Below, one piece after another: positions 1 through 12,000 of a DNA stretch of 64,000 nt. The DNA is from Tubiluchus corallicola (lineage: Eukaryota > Priapulida > Priapulimorpha > Priapulimorphida > Tubiluchidae). Where the stretch lies: positions 62,001 to 126,000 of the forward strand of contig JAQGDQ010000385.1 of assembly GCA_030141605.1 (NCBI GenBank). Direction: 5' to 3'. Numbering within the stretch: the first letter of the stretch is position 1; the number at the start of each line of letters is the position of its first letter. The position numbers and the translations under genes were made by a program. The notes under the pieces are model-generated. The model saw nothing but the letters and a program-made list of their open reading frames with translations. It ran no database searches and had not been told where the DNA came from.

Positions 1-1180
1 GATAAAGCAGTTAATCATCATAATAGTCCTCTATTAAATGAGTAATATAATAAACAAATTATAAAGAAGATTTGGCCTAATAAAATTTGCTTTGAGTGTT
101 CACAAATTGACTGTTTTGTGTAACGCAGGGCAGTATAAAACATGCTATCTGTTTCGATATCATGTAAAGAATACTAAAGTACAATGTTGGTTCATTGGTA
201 GTTCATAGCATCACAATAAGTCTTTATGTATACACAGCAATGGGACCATATGTATCAGCGAACTTACGCCTACATAAAACTATAATTATGTGCTATTAAC
301 TTTGTGGGGTACAGTGCTTAATTTTGAAGATTTCCAGCACGGTCTTGGATGTAATGTAATCGTATTCACTATAGCCGCAAATTAATCACTATTCGATGTA
401 GCAAGGCAGCTTCCCAGTAAAATTACATCAGAGATGAGTTGATGAGATGACATTTTCTTCTTAGTGGCTACAGTTTCGGGATAATTACCGAGAAGATTCA
501 AGGTTTTGTAGTTTTGCAATATGAAGCCTGCAGAAGTGTTTTAGTTTAAGGACTGTTCATACTGCGAACTTAAAACATTTGTTAGTTTATATTTTGATCG
601 CCAGGAATCATTCAAAAACAGCTCCAAGAAAGTTTCATTCCACGAAGTTTATTACGGGTACCAATTAGGCCTTAGAAGATATTGTCACGTTTTCAACTCT
701 TCCACAGATCAAATGAAACGAGAATTAAGTAAATTCCTTAATCAGAGTTTTATTACGATGCTATTTAATGTGGAACCCCTGGCAGCTTGCAAAGATAAAC
801 CCAGCAATGTCATTGAAACGTTGGTAAATGTTAAAAGGCAATTTAGTTACTAAAATAGTGTTGACTTTAGCTTTTTTGTAATCTAAACGCGCACTAAAAT
901 CACTCATCCTTTTTACTTGCAATTAAAATATTGATACTTATGGCTAAGTTACCCGTAAAATTATAGGCTGAGCTATGAAGTAGCTTGATTGACAAACACT
1001 TCGGGTAAAACACAATGAACATATTTACTTAACATAAAATTATTTGATGCGGCACGACAGTTTTAAGATTATACAATCCGTTTTACTTCCTAAATTTCCT
1101 TTGTGAAGCGAATAAAACTTTTAAAAAGTTGCAGCAATGGGGTTAAGGAAAGGCAACCTTAATGGCTGTATTGTTCATGA
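1..1180. other. Unannotated 5' flank
   Basis: AT-rich unique-looking DNA. I see no exon with credible splice sites, no recognisable protein homology and no simple repeat of note. Confidence 0.5.
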
Positions 1181-1315
1181 ATATACATAACGTACGTATA
1201 AAAACATATACATATAAACATATATGCTTATGTTCATACATACATACATATATATATGTATGTATGTATGAACATAAGCATATATGTTTATATGTATATG
1301 TTTTTATACGTACGT

Positions 1316-1324
<9 letters not shown>
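1181..1324. repeat. Perfect 144-bp palindrome
   Basis: Every base from 1181 to 1252 pairs with its partner from 1324 down to 1253; I checked the arms base by base and found no mismatch and no spacer. The arms begin atatacataacgtacgta and the centre is catatatatatg. Because of the symmetry both strands read the same peptide. The first mismatch is 1180/1325. It could extrude as a cruciform, or be a fold-back insertion or an assembly fold-back artefact. Confidence 0.95.

Positions 1325-1354
<30 letters not shown>
1321..1354. repeat. (AT)17 microsatellite
   Basis: Pure AT dinucleotide run that begins inside the right end of the palindrome and continues beyond it. Confidence 0.97.
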
Positions 1355-1357
<3 letters not shown>

Positions 1358-2273
1358 GCTGCACCTTTCCAGTCTGATGTAATATTACAATGCTACGCGT
1401 ATGCTTATAACCATAATAAGAATGTCAAATTCATTGTGTCACGTACAAAATTTATGTAATCGTACATGATAAATTCACCATCAATGTAATCAATTGTAAT
1501 TTGACAATTGATATTGTTAAAAATATTATATGAAATTTTTATTCAAGCGTGTGGCGCGGCGGGCTTGCGCTGTTTCAGCTATAATCGCCATTTAGTACGT
1601 ATACGCGATTTTATTATCCATTTCTCATAAATGAGGATGATCGACCATTCATGAATTACCAACAATTAGCAGGTGCAGGAATCCATTGATTAAAATACAC
1701 GGAATCATACCGTTAATTGCTGCTTTCGTGCAGTTAATGAAGTTAATGTTTTGCTTCTTCAACATCAAACGAAGCGCTGAAAAATTATTGGACAAATCAG
1801 GATTCGAACTTCAATTCGTGTACGTGCTCCATTGCTGAGAAGGCGGTATGCATGATATTTATCAAGACAACATTGTACTGCACTGGGGAAATAACTGAGT
1901 TTCTTGGCCATACTATACCGAAAATTATTAGCAGCAGTTTAAAAAATAATAATTGTGATTATGAAATCAAGCATTAATAATAATTGTTAATGTTGTGTAA
2001 GACGATTCGTTAACAACACAAGACGTTTCGTCCTCGTCAAAAAAACAGTTGGTGTTTCACTGAATTTCAATACGTACGGTTTGAAGGATCGCTATTTTTT
2101 CTAAACTGCTTTGATTACATAATGCATGACGCAATAAAACTCGCAAGTGGATTCAAATTTAGGCCAGCAAGACAAAAAATGGAAATAATCTGCGTATTGC
2201 CACCATGGATGTAACTGCAGAGTACTACAGTAATATTCCTGTTAAAAAATCTGAATCACTGTAACAGTGACTT
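1355..2273. other. Unannotated stretch
   Basis: AT-rich with no coding signal. It contains one possible tRNA-derived SINE scrap near 1785-1855, listed separately. Confidence 0.45.
1785..1855 (-). mobile_element. Possible tRNA-derived SINE scrap
   Basis: On the minus strand, agttcgaatcc (1800-1810) matches a pol III B box, and an A-box-like ctcagcaatggagcac lies upstream. The A-to-B spacing is about ten bases shorter than in a tRNA and no full cloverleaf forms, so this is at most a degraded SINE and not a tRNA gene. Confidence 0.3.
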
Positions 2274-2274
2274 A

Positions 2275-3126
2275 ATGATAGCGAATTTGTTACAAGTAGA
2301 TGATGGTCAAGGACGAGGTCACAAATCTTCTGAAGTCACACGTACCTCAAACGAAGCACTGTTTAAAGATCACCTGCAAGCAGATACTAGAACAATGAGT
2401 TTAAGTGATCACCCCAGAATTCATGTTCACCTGCAAGCAGATACTAGAACAATGAGTTTAAGTGATCACCCCAGAATTCATGTTCACCTACAAGCAGATA
2501 CTAGAACAATGAGTTTAAGTGATCACCCCAGAATTCATGTTCACCTGCAAACAGATACTAGAACAATGAGTTCAAGTGATCACCCCAGAATTCATGTTCA
2601 CCTGCAAACAGATACTAGAACAATGAGTTTAAGTGATCACCCCAGAATTTATGTTCACCTGCAAGCAGATACTAGAACAATGAGTTTAAGTCATCACCCC
2701 AGAATTCATGTTCACCTACAAGCAGATACTAGAACAATGAGTTTAAGTGATCACCCCAGAATTCATGTTCACCTACAAGCAGATACTAGAGCAATGAGTT
2801 TAAGTCATCACCCCAGAATTCATGTTCACCTACAAGCAGATACTAGAACAATGAGTTTAAGTGATCACCCCAGAATTCATGTTCACCTACAAGCAGATAC
2901 TAGAGCAATGAGTTTAAGTGATCACCCCAGAATTCATGTTCACCTACAAGCAGATACTAGAACAATGAGTCTAAGTGATCACCCCAGAATTCATGTTCAC
3001 CTACAAGCAGATACTAGAACAATGAGTTTAAGTGATCACCCCAGAATTCATGTTCACCTACAAGCAGATACTAGAACAATGAGTTTAAGTGATCACCCCA
3101 GAATTCATGTTGGTAGACGTAAATAA
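2275..3126 (+). CDS. Repeat-built ORF (283 codons), probably LINE-derived
   Basis: Open frame of 283 codons. A non-repeated head of about 33 residues is followed by 13 copies of the 19-residue unit LQADTRTMSLSDHPRIHVH and a short GRRK tail before TAA. No signal peptide, membrane segment or known domain is visible. The 57-base unit is three times 19, so expansion keeps the frame by itself; openness is therefore weak evidence of translation. The variants between copies are both silent (CTG/CTA) and replacing (D/H, T/A, L/S, H/Y, A/T), so strong constraint is not apparent. The frame is the same as that of the LINE ORF2 tail at 3166-3330, separated only by stops at 3124 and 3163. It may be an internal expansion inside a dead retrotransposon ORF. 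No function can be assigned. Confidence 0.35.
   Translation: MIANLLQVDDGQGRGHKSSEVTRTSNEALFKDHLQADTRTMSLSDHPRIHVHLQADTRTMSLSDHPRIHVHLQADTRTMSLSDHPRIHVHLQTDTRTMSSSDHPRIHVHLQTDTRTMSLSDHPRIYVHLQADTRTMSLSHHPRIHVHLQADTRTMSLSDHPRIHVHLQADTRAMSLSHHPRIHVHLQADTRTMSLSDHPRIHVHLQADTRAMSLSDHPRIHVHLQADTRTMSLSDHPRIHVHLQADTRTMSLSDHPRIHVHLQADTRTMSLSDHPRIHVGRRK
2374..3111 (+). repeat. 57-bp minisatellite, 13 copies
   Basis: The unit starts ctgcaagcagatactagaac and ends catgttcac. Copies begin at 2374 and every 57 bases to 3058; the last stops at catgtt (3111). Most copies contain gaattc and gatcac. The copies differ by only a few substitutions, which indicates recent expansion or homogenisation. Confidence 0.97.
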
Positions 3127-3165
3127 ACAAATAATTTCATGTCTTTCATCAATATCACTGAGATG

Positions 3166-3330
3166 AACTGAAACTCGGCTGCAGTTAGAAGGAAATTTAA
3201 AGCAATTTTCCGTAGAGTAGGACTCGTGGATAATAATATTTGTGAATGCGGCGGCACCACAAGTCAAACACCCGAGCATTTGATATACAGATGCAACAAA
3301 GTGATACTAACCGAAGACAACGTCTATTAG
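3166..3330 (+). mobile_element. LINE ORF2 C-terminal remnant (cysteine motif)
   Basis: The frame reads FRRVGLVDNNICECGG, then QTPEHLIYRC, ending at TAG 3328-3330. A C-x-C-G followed by HL-x3-C, preceded by a basic FRR(V/I)GL segment, is the usual C-terminal cysteine/histidine motif of non-LTR retrotransposon ORF2 proteins (Jockey/I/R1-like). Only about 55 codons remain, with a TGA just upstream at 3163, so this is a pseudogene fragment. The clade cannot be settled from this much. Confidence 0.7.
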
Positions 3331-3345
3331 ATACACAATGTTACT

Positions 3346-5096
3346 AACGTATTTCTAAAAAAGAAGACGCGTTATTTAAAGCTTTCGTCAATTTTGTATA
3401 GATGATATTTTCTTAACAACTTGTAAAAGAGCAGAAATAGGCTAAATTTATCATTTAAAACATCGCAAATTTCAGCATAAAACTATGGCAATGTTTATAT
3501 GGTTCGCAATGCAACATTTAGAGAAAAGTTTTGCATGTACTATAATTGTAAGTAAAGCTGCGTGTATAAAGTTAAGTAAATTTAGCTCTATATAGTGCTA
3601 CTTACTAACCTCGGTAAATTAATCAAAGTTTATATTATACTATCAGAGAATTATTATAATGATTTGATCAGTAAAATATTTTTCTCACATTTGAAAAATT
3701 AATGCTAATCAATCGTTAACTGCAAGTTATCTTGTATAATTTATTTAATTAATTTATTATTCTGGCCTGCAATTAGCATATTACGTATATGAACAAAGAT
3801 TCTCAATCATCATCATCACCACCACTGAATTATAGCAGAATCAATCTGATTCTACATACTAAATAATGTATCGTATGTTCACTAATTTTCAAATTTCGCT
3901 GCTTAAATGTTTGGTGTTCAACTCCATACCAGTGTCCTAAACTGCCCTCCTACTGCCCGCAAAAGGTCAATTGCTATCCAACCAATTTCTGCACAAACTG
4001 GTATTTTAACTCTAGATATGTGTTTTGACAAATTACTCAGTTCTGTTAACTGACCGGAAATGTTTCCTAAATTTTAAGTGAGTAACTTTTAAATTTAACC
4101 TCCTAAATAGGCTATCAATTAAAGCTATGTAACAATAGTTTCCCAATTCTTTACAGTACTTTATTATTCAAAAGTTTTTTCGTGAGCCTGTAAATGGAAA
4201 CAAGAGTCTGACAAGAGTTTTTTCAAGAGCCTACTCAGAAGCACCCACTACTTCACCATCACTGATACTTGAATAATTGTTTGGTCTCCTAGATCCTTAT
4301 GGGTTTTTGTAAATTGTTGTATTAAATATGTCTATGTACGTTCGTCTCCTCGTCACAATCCCTTTGCTTAGAACCGCCCAACATAAGTCCAATTTCTTCA
4401 GTAATGTTCACACGTATAGTTCAACATTGGCTATTATATTTCAGCTTTTAAACCTCTCGCTACGCAAACTTGAATAGGTCAAGTAAATTTCGTACTTAAA
4501 ATGCCATTCATTGGCTACAGTATAATGTTTATGAGACGTGCTGACCATGCCTGAAAACCAGTTTAATACCTGGTCAACAAACGGCCTAAAGACACACACT
4601 CTTTCCTCATCAATAATAAAGCTATACGTGGACAGTGGTCAATGAAAATAATAGCCAAGGCCGCAGAATTGGATAGTAAATAACCCGCCTGACCAGTTAT
4701 TACCATGTTTATGAATTTGCAGACATACCAAGGTGGCACCCCAGGTGCTATATGACGGACATGTACATCTTTCACCATTATAGCTCAAATATCGCCAATT
4801 TTTCTGCCTAAAGGTGTGGAATGTTAAGCTCGTTTGACATTTTGCTATATAGAAACATGTATAATTAAGCAAAGGCGTAGTATTTCTAACTGTTACTCAC
4901 AGACTAATCATTTGCATGTACATGCAGAAATGTTTGTTATTATAACCTTGTATTTTGACATTTAGTAAGAAAACTAAAGCATATATGATCACGTTTTGTT
5001 GACCAACCTTGAATTTTACTAAACGTTTTCAGCACAAAACAAGAGCCTTCCTATACATGCTTATATGATAATCAACGTAGGCATATTTTGGTTAAA
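3346..5096. other. Unannotated stretch
   Basis: AT-rich. No exon or structured repeat is recognised; the short open frames on the minus strand at 4563-4872 have no features of a real protein. Some of it may be older retrotransposon sequence upstream of the LINE tail at 5097. Confidence 0.4.
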
Positions 5097-5815
5097 ATGT
5101 CAATACATACAATGACATTTATGAAATTAAACACTGTTAAATACCAAGGTGTTGTATTGTGGCATAGTCTTCCCAGTCAAGTAATGAAAGCAAATTCTCT
5201 AAATGTGTTCTTAAAAAACGAATGCAACTTCATTTAACTTCGGCGTAATATTCCTGTTTTTATCCATGCCTGTGTAGATTTATTTGTATAGTACAATTAC
5301 AATTTTTTTATGATGTAAAGAATTTTTTAAATTACTCTATTATGTAATTAATAGACAATTGAAATATTGGACATATAAGTCTGTATTAACTTCAAAGTCC
5401 TTATTCCTCTTAGCAATTTTATAATTTTTAGTACAATGTATTGTATTGTATTGTATTGTATTGTATTGTATTGTATTGTATTGTATTGTATTGTATTGTA
5501 TTGTATTGTATTGTATTGTATTGTATTGTATTGTATTGTATTGTATTGTATTGATTGTGTTGTGTTGTGTTGTGTTGTGTTGTGTTGTGTTGTGTTGTGT
5601 TGTGTTGTGTTGTGTTGTATTGTATTGTATTGTATTGTATTGTATTGTATTGTATTGTATTGTATTGTATTGTATTGTATTGTATTGTATTGTATTGTAT
5701 TGTATTGTATTGTATTGTATTGTATTGTATTGTATTGTATTGTATTGTATTGTATTGTATGTATTGTATAATGTGCCTATTTGCGAATATGGAAATATAG
5801 TAAATAAATGAATGA
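5097..5815 (+). mobile_element. CR1/L2/Jockey-like LINE 3' end
   Basis: A short open frame (5097-5237, 46 codons) contains KYQGVVLWHSLPSQVMKANS and then LNVFLKNE before TAA. This matches the hallmark C-terminus of CR1/L2/Jockey-type ORF2 proteins (Y-x-G-x-x-LWNSLP, then SL-x-x-FK). An AT-rich 3' UTR follows, carrying the pentanucleotide array at 5437-5760, and the unit ends in aaataaatgaatgaa, the kind of short A-rich or TGAA tail such LINEs carry. The 5' part is missing or unrecognisable, as expected for a 5'-truncated insertion. No target duplication was found. Confidence 0.75.
5437..5760 (+). repeat. Three-block pentanucleotide array (TTGTA/TTGTG)
   Basis: The order is about 22 copies of TTGTA (5441-5550), a single ttga interruption (5551-5554), exactly 12 copies of TTGTG (5555-5614), then 29 copies of TTGTA (5615-5759). 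It lies in the 3' UTR of the LINE remnant. The very long open frames on both strands here are artefacts of the five-base period. Confidence 0.97.
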
Positions 5816-7782
5816 AAATTAAGCATTCACACCACTTTACTTGATCAGCAAATTATACAGCAAATTAAACGATAAACTAGATTGAGCCTGCTGGCAGGTA
5901 TTTACCGCACATCATGGTTCTGACAACTTTATGCAGTTCATGATCAAGAAACATCATATGGCAATTGTATCAAGACATGAAAAGCAGACAAGAGTGAATA
6001 CTGTGCTGTGTGTTATACATACGCTGGCATAGTAATTTATTTGAAAGCTTTTCACTTTTACTGCCAAATGCAGTAAAGATCATAAGATCATGACAGATCT
6101 AGATCAAGGCAATAGCAACGGCAAAATAAGAGATACTTTATTCCATAAGAATTGCTGGTGTTTGTGAAATATGTGGACCTTTAAGTTATTGTTTAGGACA
6201 TAAGCCTTCCAACCTAAATGATGCCATATCCAGTCGTCAGCTTTCGTGATCTCTGACCACTGACCATTATCGTTGACTCTCCTCATCCAAGTTTTGACGG
6301 TTTTGCGAGATTGTGGCATTACCTCTCGCGGTAGCAACTTTTAGTTGCTTATCTGCAAAACTGATGAAGGAGAAGAGGAGTGAATTTTTTTTTGGAATAA
6401 AAATAATTTGAATTTGAATAAATTAAGTGCAGTGCAGAAGATTGCACTAAGACAGCAACAATCTTGCTTGCGCTATCTACATGTGCGGGATAGAAACGTT
6501 CAATTTTCCCAGCCTTAAAACAAACGACACGTATATTATGTTGATTAACGTTTTTTGTAAGCCACATTGATACTGAGAAATAATTTGCCGAGTTGTATTA
6601 AACTGACTCTTATACTGATTTTTCTTTAGTTTAGTTAGGGTAATAAACTTTAATACAAAAAAGGATGTAAATACGCATAAATCGTCCGATTTGTAAACGA
6701 CATTTTAAATTAAATGAAATTAAACAAATTAAATTATGCTTGTCGAGTAAGTCGACCTGCGTTGGTCTTTTATTTAGGTAAAATAGTTTATATAGTTGAC
6801 AATATTTCTAGGTAAATTATGACAATGCTTACTTCAAGAATTCCAAACAAATTTAAGCTAGATCGCTTAATTATAATGTGCAAGCCCGCGCAGTTTTCGT
6901 TGGCTCATTTCAACCACAATGATTACTCATATAAATTGTTGGCGACCTTCGAAGCAGCTTCTAGCACATGGTTTCATTTTACCCATGCTCGTAATTCCAT
7001 CTTCAAAAATTATTGTTGTTTTGCGTGCGCCGCTTGTCATGCAAAAACCCTCCAAATTCATTACAAAGGAAATTTTCGAAAACCTAATACGTTGCTTTCA
7101 GTGAAGAATTGAAATAATAGATAGTGAAATATCTAGCTTATTTCCGTTGATCTTTGCCATCTATCTGCTCTTCACATTCCCCAGCGTATGCATTATACAC
7201 ACACGATACAATAATTACAGATAGCGAAAGAAATCAATTTCAAATCTAGCTTAAAACGGCTTCTTAGAGCAGACAGTTGTATAATCTTGGGTGAATTATA
7301 TGCCTACTTTCTTGATTAGTGTGTGAAAATGTACTTGCTATGATTGAGAGTTCGTGAACTGCGCTATCACATGATATATTTTCTTCAGAATGTCACAAAC
7401 TGATTACGTTACTAATTATAAATAAAAACTGATATTATTACCACTGATTCGTAATTAACAACTTATTAAAAATTAACACTTTACCTAATTAGATTTTACG
7501 AATGATGAGGCCTGTGTAAATCTCACAAACACATGGCGCAAGACAGATTTCTCGCGACTGCACCATGCAAATAACAAACTACTGATCTGCCTCAGTTCCC
7601 TGTGCAAGCCTCCCTCTAATTTGCAATTACAATAATCATACATGTAGATACTTTTTGTGTGAGGTTGCTTGTTACTTTGGCAAATTGTGAGACAGGTATT
7701 AAGAAACTCAGCAATTAAATCATCGTCTGACTGAATACTGACCAGCCAACCAGTATAATCAACAATCCACCTAAACAATTAA
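5816..7782. other. Unannotated stretch
   Basis: Unique-looking AT-rich DNA. Short open frames at 6104-6337 (-), 6819-7112 (+) and 7485-7778 (-) show no domain, no splice context and only chance length. Confidence 0.45.
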
Positions 7783-8160
7783 CAACCAAAAAACCAAGCA
7801 AACCAACCAAATAACCAAGTAACCAACCAACAAATCAACTTACCTACCGACCAGCAACCCAAGCAGTCAATATCTGTCTAACTAACCGACTAACTAGCCA
7901 ACCAACCAACGACCAACCAGCTAACTAGCCAACCAACCATCCAACCAATCAGTCGAGCAACCAACCATCAAATCAACCTACTTACCGACCAACAACCCAA
8001 CCAGTCAATATTTGCCCAACCAACAAACCAACCAACCAATCAATCATCTAGCTAACTAACTAACTAAGCAAGTGACCAACAAACACCAACCAAGCAACAA
8101 CCGAACGGTCCACCACCCAACCGATCAACCAAGCCATCAACCAACACCAACCTAGGCTAT
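7783..8160 (+). repeat. Degenerate (CCAA)n repeat with higher-order duplication
   Basis: About 380 bases dominated by imperfect AACC/CCAA words. A segment starting caaatcaac at 7831 recurs with few changes at 7969, about 138 bases later; both copies continue into accgacca and cagtcaatat. The array therefore duplicated at a larger scale after it formed. Confidence 0.9.
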
Positions 8161-9726
8161 CAACTTAGGGTATTTATTGAATGAAAGAAGACCGTGGTTT
8201 TAACATAGCACTATGAAAGGGCAGGCATCTATACTACCTAACATTGTTAATGACGTCAGTTTTTGATTAGTTTATGAAGGCTTCGCAAAAATTTTGAAAG
8301 TAGTAAAAAAGGTCGAACGAGAACGTTCGAAATTTTGACTGCAAGTAAAGAGTTGGACTGTCACGACACATTTACGATTTTGATGCAGTGTTTGGTGTGT
8401 CTTATTCGCGTAGGAGTTATGCAAAATAGTGCAGAGTATTTCTTTTAATCAGTGCTTCTATGTTGTGGTGCGCAGGTGCGCAGCAGACACGATTTATATA
8501 GTTCAAAGTTCGTTTGCTAAAAAGTGTTGATAAAGTTATGAAGCAAAACATTAAAATCTTGAGAAAACATTTGCAGAAGGCAAAAGTCTAAATGCCTTTT
8601 ATTTGGTCTACAACAGATTTATTTTAATTGCCATAAACTGGCTAATCCTTTTTGATTATTATGTTTTCTGTTATTATGGCATTGGGTCGATGCCGGTTGT
8701 CTGTGCCACCCATGGATCTATCCTCTATGGTTAAGCTGCTAGCAAGTTATTGTAATCAACTTGTTTGTTATGGCAAGATTTTCTCATGACATTATGAAAA
8801 TAAACAATATCTGTGAAGCAAGTGCATTCCATAACTGAGCCAGTGTCTGGTATTTTAACTTCAAATTTTTCCTTCACATGTTATGACGCTACACGAACAG
8901 TTAATGGGCATAATTATTATATGAATCAGTAAAAATGAATGTGTGTGCTAATAACATTGATCAAAAAGAAAATAATCAAAGTTAGAAGAAACATTTTATA
9001 AGAAAACATTTTCACCAGTGCTTCTGTAGTCAAAGTTTATCTTCTCGAAGGCAAACTATATTAAAATGTTAGCAAAGAAATACGACTTTAACAGAACAGA
9101 GATACATCACTAAGCAAACTAAATGTCAGTATTTTTAAATTAAATCCAACAGAATGCTTGTACCCTCTTTGAATCGTAAAGTGCATTGGTTGGTCTCCCC
9201 CAATTACTATTCTCTTGGGTGGTTTCGTGCATGTTAAAAATTATGGGTTTTCTGTTATCACTTGCAATGTGTATGTGTACATACCGTGCAAAGTCAGTAA
9301 CTCAGAGAGTTTCTGTTTTGCTAGAATTAGTCAAAATTTTCTTCCTAGGCAAGTAGAATGTTTTCTTTCTGGCCAGTGTCCATGCATTTCAATATATACT
9401 CTAATGGACTTTATGTAAGTTAAAAAAAGAAAAAAAACGCAAGTGGTTAACTGCCACTGGATTTTGAGAAAAGGCTTCGTCAAATTACTTAAATTAATTG
9501 TGTTTTTTATTCTGGTAACATCAAAAGAATTGTGTGCTATACAGGAATTGCTTTTCTGGAGAGATGTTTTCATTTATCAAATCCGTGTTCGTTCTGTGCT
9601 TGCTGAATTACGTCGTTTGATACTACACTCTTTCTTGAATGTTTGTTCCAGTCAACTAAACAACGTACGCTTTGTTAAAAATCTACATCTTCCGTTGCCT
9701 CGCGAGATTTGATGGTGATGATATAC
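8161..9726. other. Unannotated stretch
   Basis: No recognisable gene. Open frames near 9215-9712 have chance length and no known motif. Confidence 0.45.
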
Positions 9727-9843
9727 GAAAGAGAAAGAGGAAGGAGAAGAAGAAGAGAGGAAGACAGAAAGAGAGAGGGAGAGAAAGAAAGAAGAGAGAG
9801 AGAAAGAGAGAGGAAGATAGAGAGGGAGAGGGAGAGCGAGAGG

Positions 9844-9923
<80 letters not shown>
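9727..9923 (+). repeat. Purine tract with (AG)n core
   Basis: About 200 bases of almost pure purine on the + strand, with an uninterrupted AG run from about 9849 to 9921. Long homopurine mirror-like tracts can form triplex (H-DNA). Arg/Glu and Ser/Leu open frames here are artefacts. Confidence 0.97.
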
Positions 9924-11113
9924 CATACCCAGCAACAACAGTATTTAACAAAAACAACAATGATTGGGGGCTATCAGATTGGCAGATATAAGGATGCTCC
10001 CATATCTCTTAGTGATTTCTATTTCTATTTTTTGTTTTTTGAAATTTAATGAAATTATAATATACCGTTACTAATGCTATCGAATGTCAGTAGAAACTCA
10101 CAGGTTGTAATGCGCATGCGTGTTATTCAAATGAAGCCGGGAATTATAAAATGAGCTTGTACCACAATTTACAGACCTCTAGCATTGCTGTAACAATACC
10201 TTGCTACCATTTTTAAACTTTATAAGTGCATACATTGTTTTAATATTAATTTTGTGCATATGTAAATATGTACAAATTCTACATATGTAAATTTTAACTG
10301 TTTTTTTTATAATGTTTATATAACCCGCCTAGCTGAGTATTTAAGTTTTCTATAATACTATGTACTTTTTTGAATATTTCTTAAAAAGTTGTTATTTTAT
10401 AATTAAAAATAAATATAAATGAAACCATGATCGAACTTTTTTATTTTGGTTCGTATATTAAAACATGTTTAATATATTTATATGCACGTTTTTCACCAGA
10501 GGTTCGTAAGAAGAGCTTTTCACTTTTTGTTAGAACTACTGCTTCTGTATTTCAGCTATTGTCACTAGACCCGCTGTAGCTATAAAAACGTTCCAAATAC
10601 TGATGCATATATGTAAATGCAATATATATATATATATATATGTAAGTTTTCGTACAAGCAATTTCTACTTATATACGAGTAATAATCATTTTTCTACAGT
10701 TAAACAGTGCCCACGTTGTTGCGTTAACTTGATCATAACTGTACAGCTTCGCCGAAGCCATACGTTAAATTACGCAACTTACATGGCTATGGTTATGTTA
10801 TCTCCGCGTGAACAAGAAGCAACAAATATACAAATCGAGAGATGAAAGTTGAAGTGCTTATACATGGCACGGCATCACGCATACACAACTTGTGTTTTTA
10901 TTTCTCTTTTGAAAGCACGCGTTGTAGTACATGTTCTATAATAGGTTTCAACGTGTCCAGTGTGTGTATATGGCTAAAATGCTAAATCAAAACTGGCTTC
11001 AGCATCTTGTGAAAGCGTCTCCTATTTGTGCCAGTGTAGAATATACTATACAAAACAGGAAGAGTGGGTGGGAGAGGAAATATATAGAGACAAACTAAAC
11101 GAAACAGGGCGGG
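9924..11113. other. Unannotated stretch
   Basis: AT-rich; holds a 20-base (AT)n run at 10622-10641. An NRF1-like word, tgcgcatgcg, lies near 10110. No coding evidence. Confidence 0.45.
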
Positions 11114-11345
<232 letters not shown>

Positions 11346-11869
11346 TGCAGGTAACTTAATATTATGTCTTTATTGTTAATATCTGCCTGTGATAGTGTAT
11401 TGTCAAGTGTGTATATTATTATATGTTAGTGTCGAATAATAATATAATTTTGGAAATCTCTTCTCCTCGTCCACCTCTCATGTTAGGACGACATAGATAT
11501 GCCACTTCATGCAAGCAAAGCAAATCTGTAAAGCAATTACCAAAGGTCCGTCATTTTTATTTTTACAAAGCGTGTTTTTATCCACAATGATTAATGTGAC
11601 AAGTGATTTATACTTCCTAACTACACAGCTCTGTTATCAACAAACTGTTTTCAATATGAGACGATAGTAGTTATTGTTACCGATTTAGGTTTGACTTCCT
11701 CTGTGTTCGTATGCAGCACAATGAGATATATATAATGCATCCACAATAATCATTTTTCTGCACCACCCCTCCGCTTGAAACTATGATTGTTATTTGTATA
11801 TGAAATGAACAAGCAAACGCAGCCCATTTCCTGCCATTGTGTACGATTTAAACGAAAGTTAGAAACCAT
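11346..11869. other. Unannotated upstream stretch
   Basis: Mostly AT-rich without repeats or coding signal. It leads into the GC-rich patch at 11870. Confidence 0.45.
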
Positions 11870-12000
11870 GCCCGTGAAGAGAACCCCGCCCCGTGCCGTA
11901 CGCCCCCGCCAGTGCGATCTCACCTGCCTCAGAGCGAGCGATCAGTATGCACAGCGTATGCAGATCACTCGTTAACGACCCCATTCTGTTGCGCGAGCGT
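11870..12000. promoter_or_regulatory. GC/CpG-rich patch with GC boxes
   Basis: This patch stands out from its AT-rich surroundings. It contains ccccgcccc and cgcccccgcc (Sp1/KLF-like GC boxes) and several CpG. It lies 0.75-0.9 kb upstream of the first coding exon and could be promoter-proximal. Inference from composition and position only. Confidence 0.35.

Noticed and set aside
5428-5826. Overlapping open frames of 81-132 codons on both strands
   Set aside because: They are translations of the TTGTA/TTGTG pentanucleotide; a five-base period gives stop-free frames by itself.
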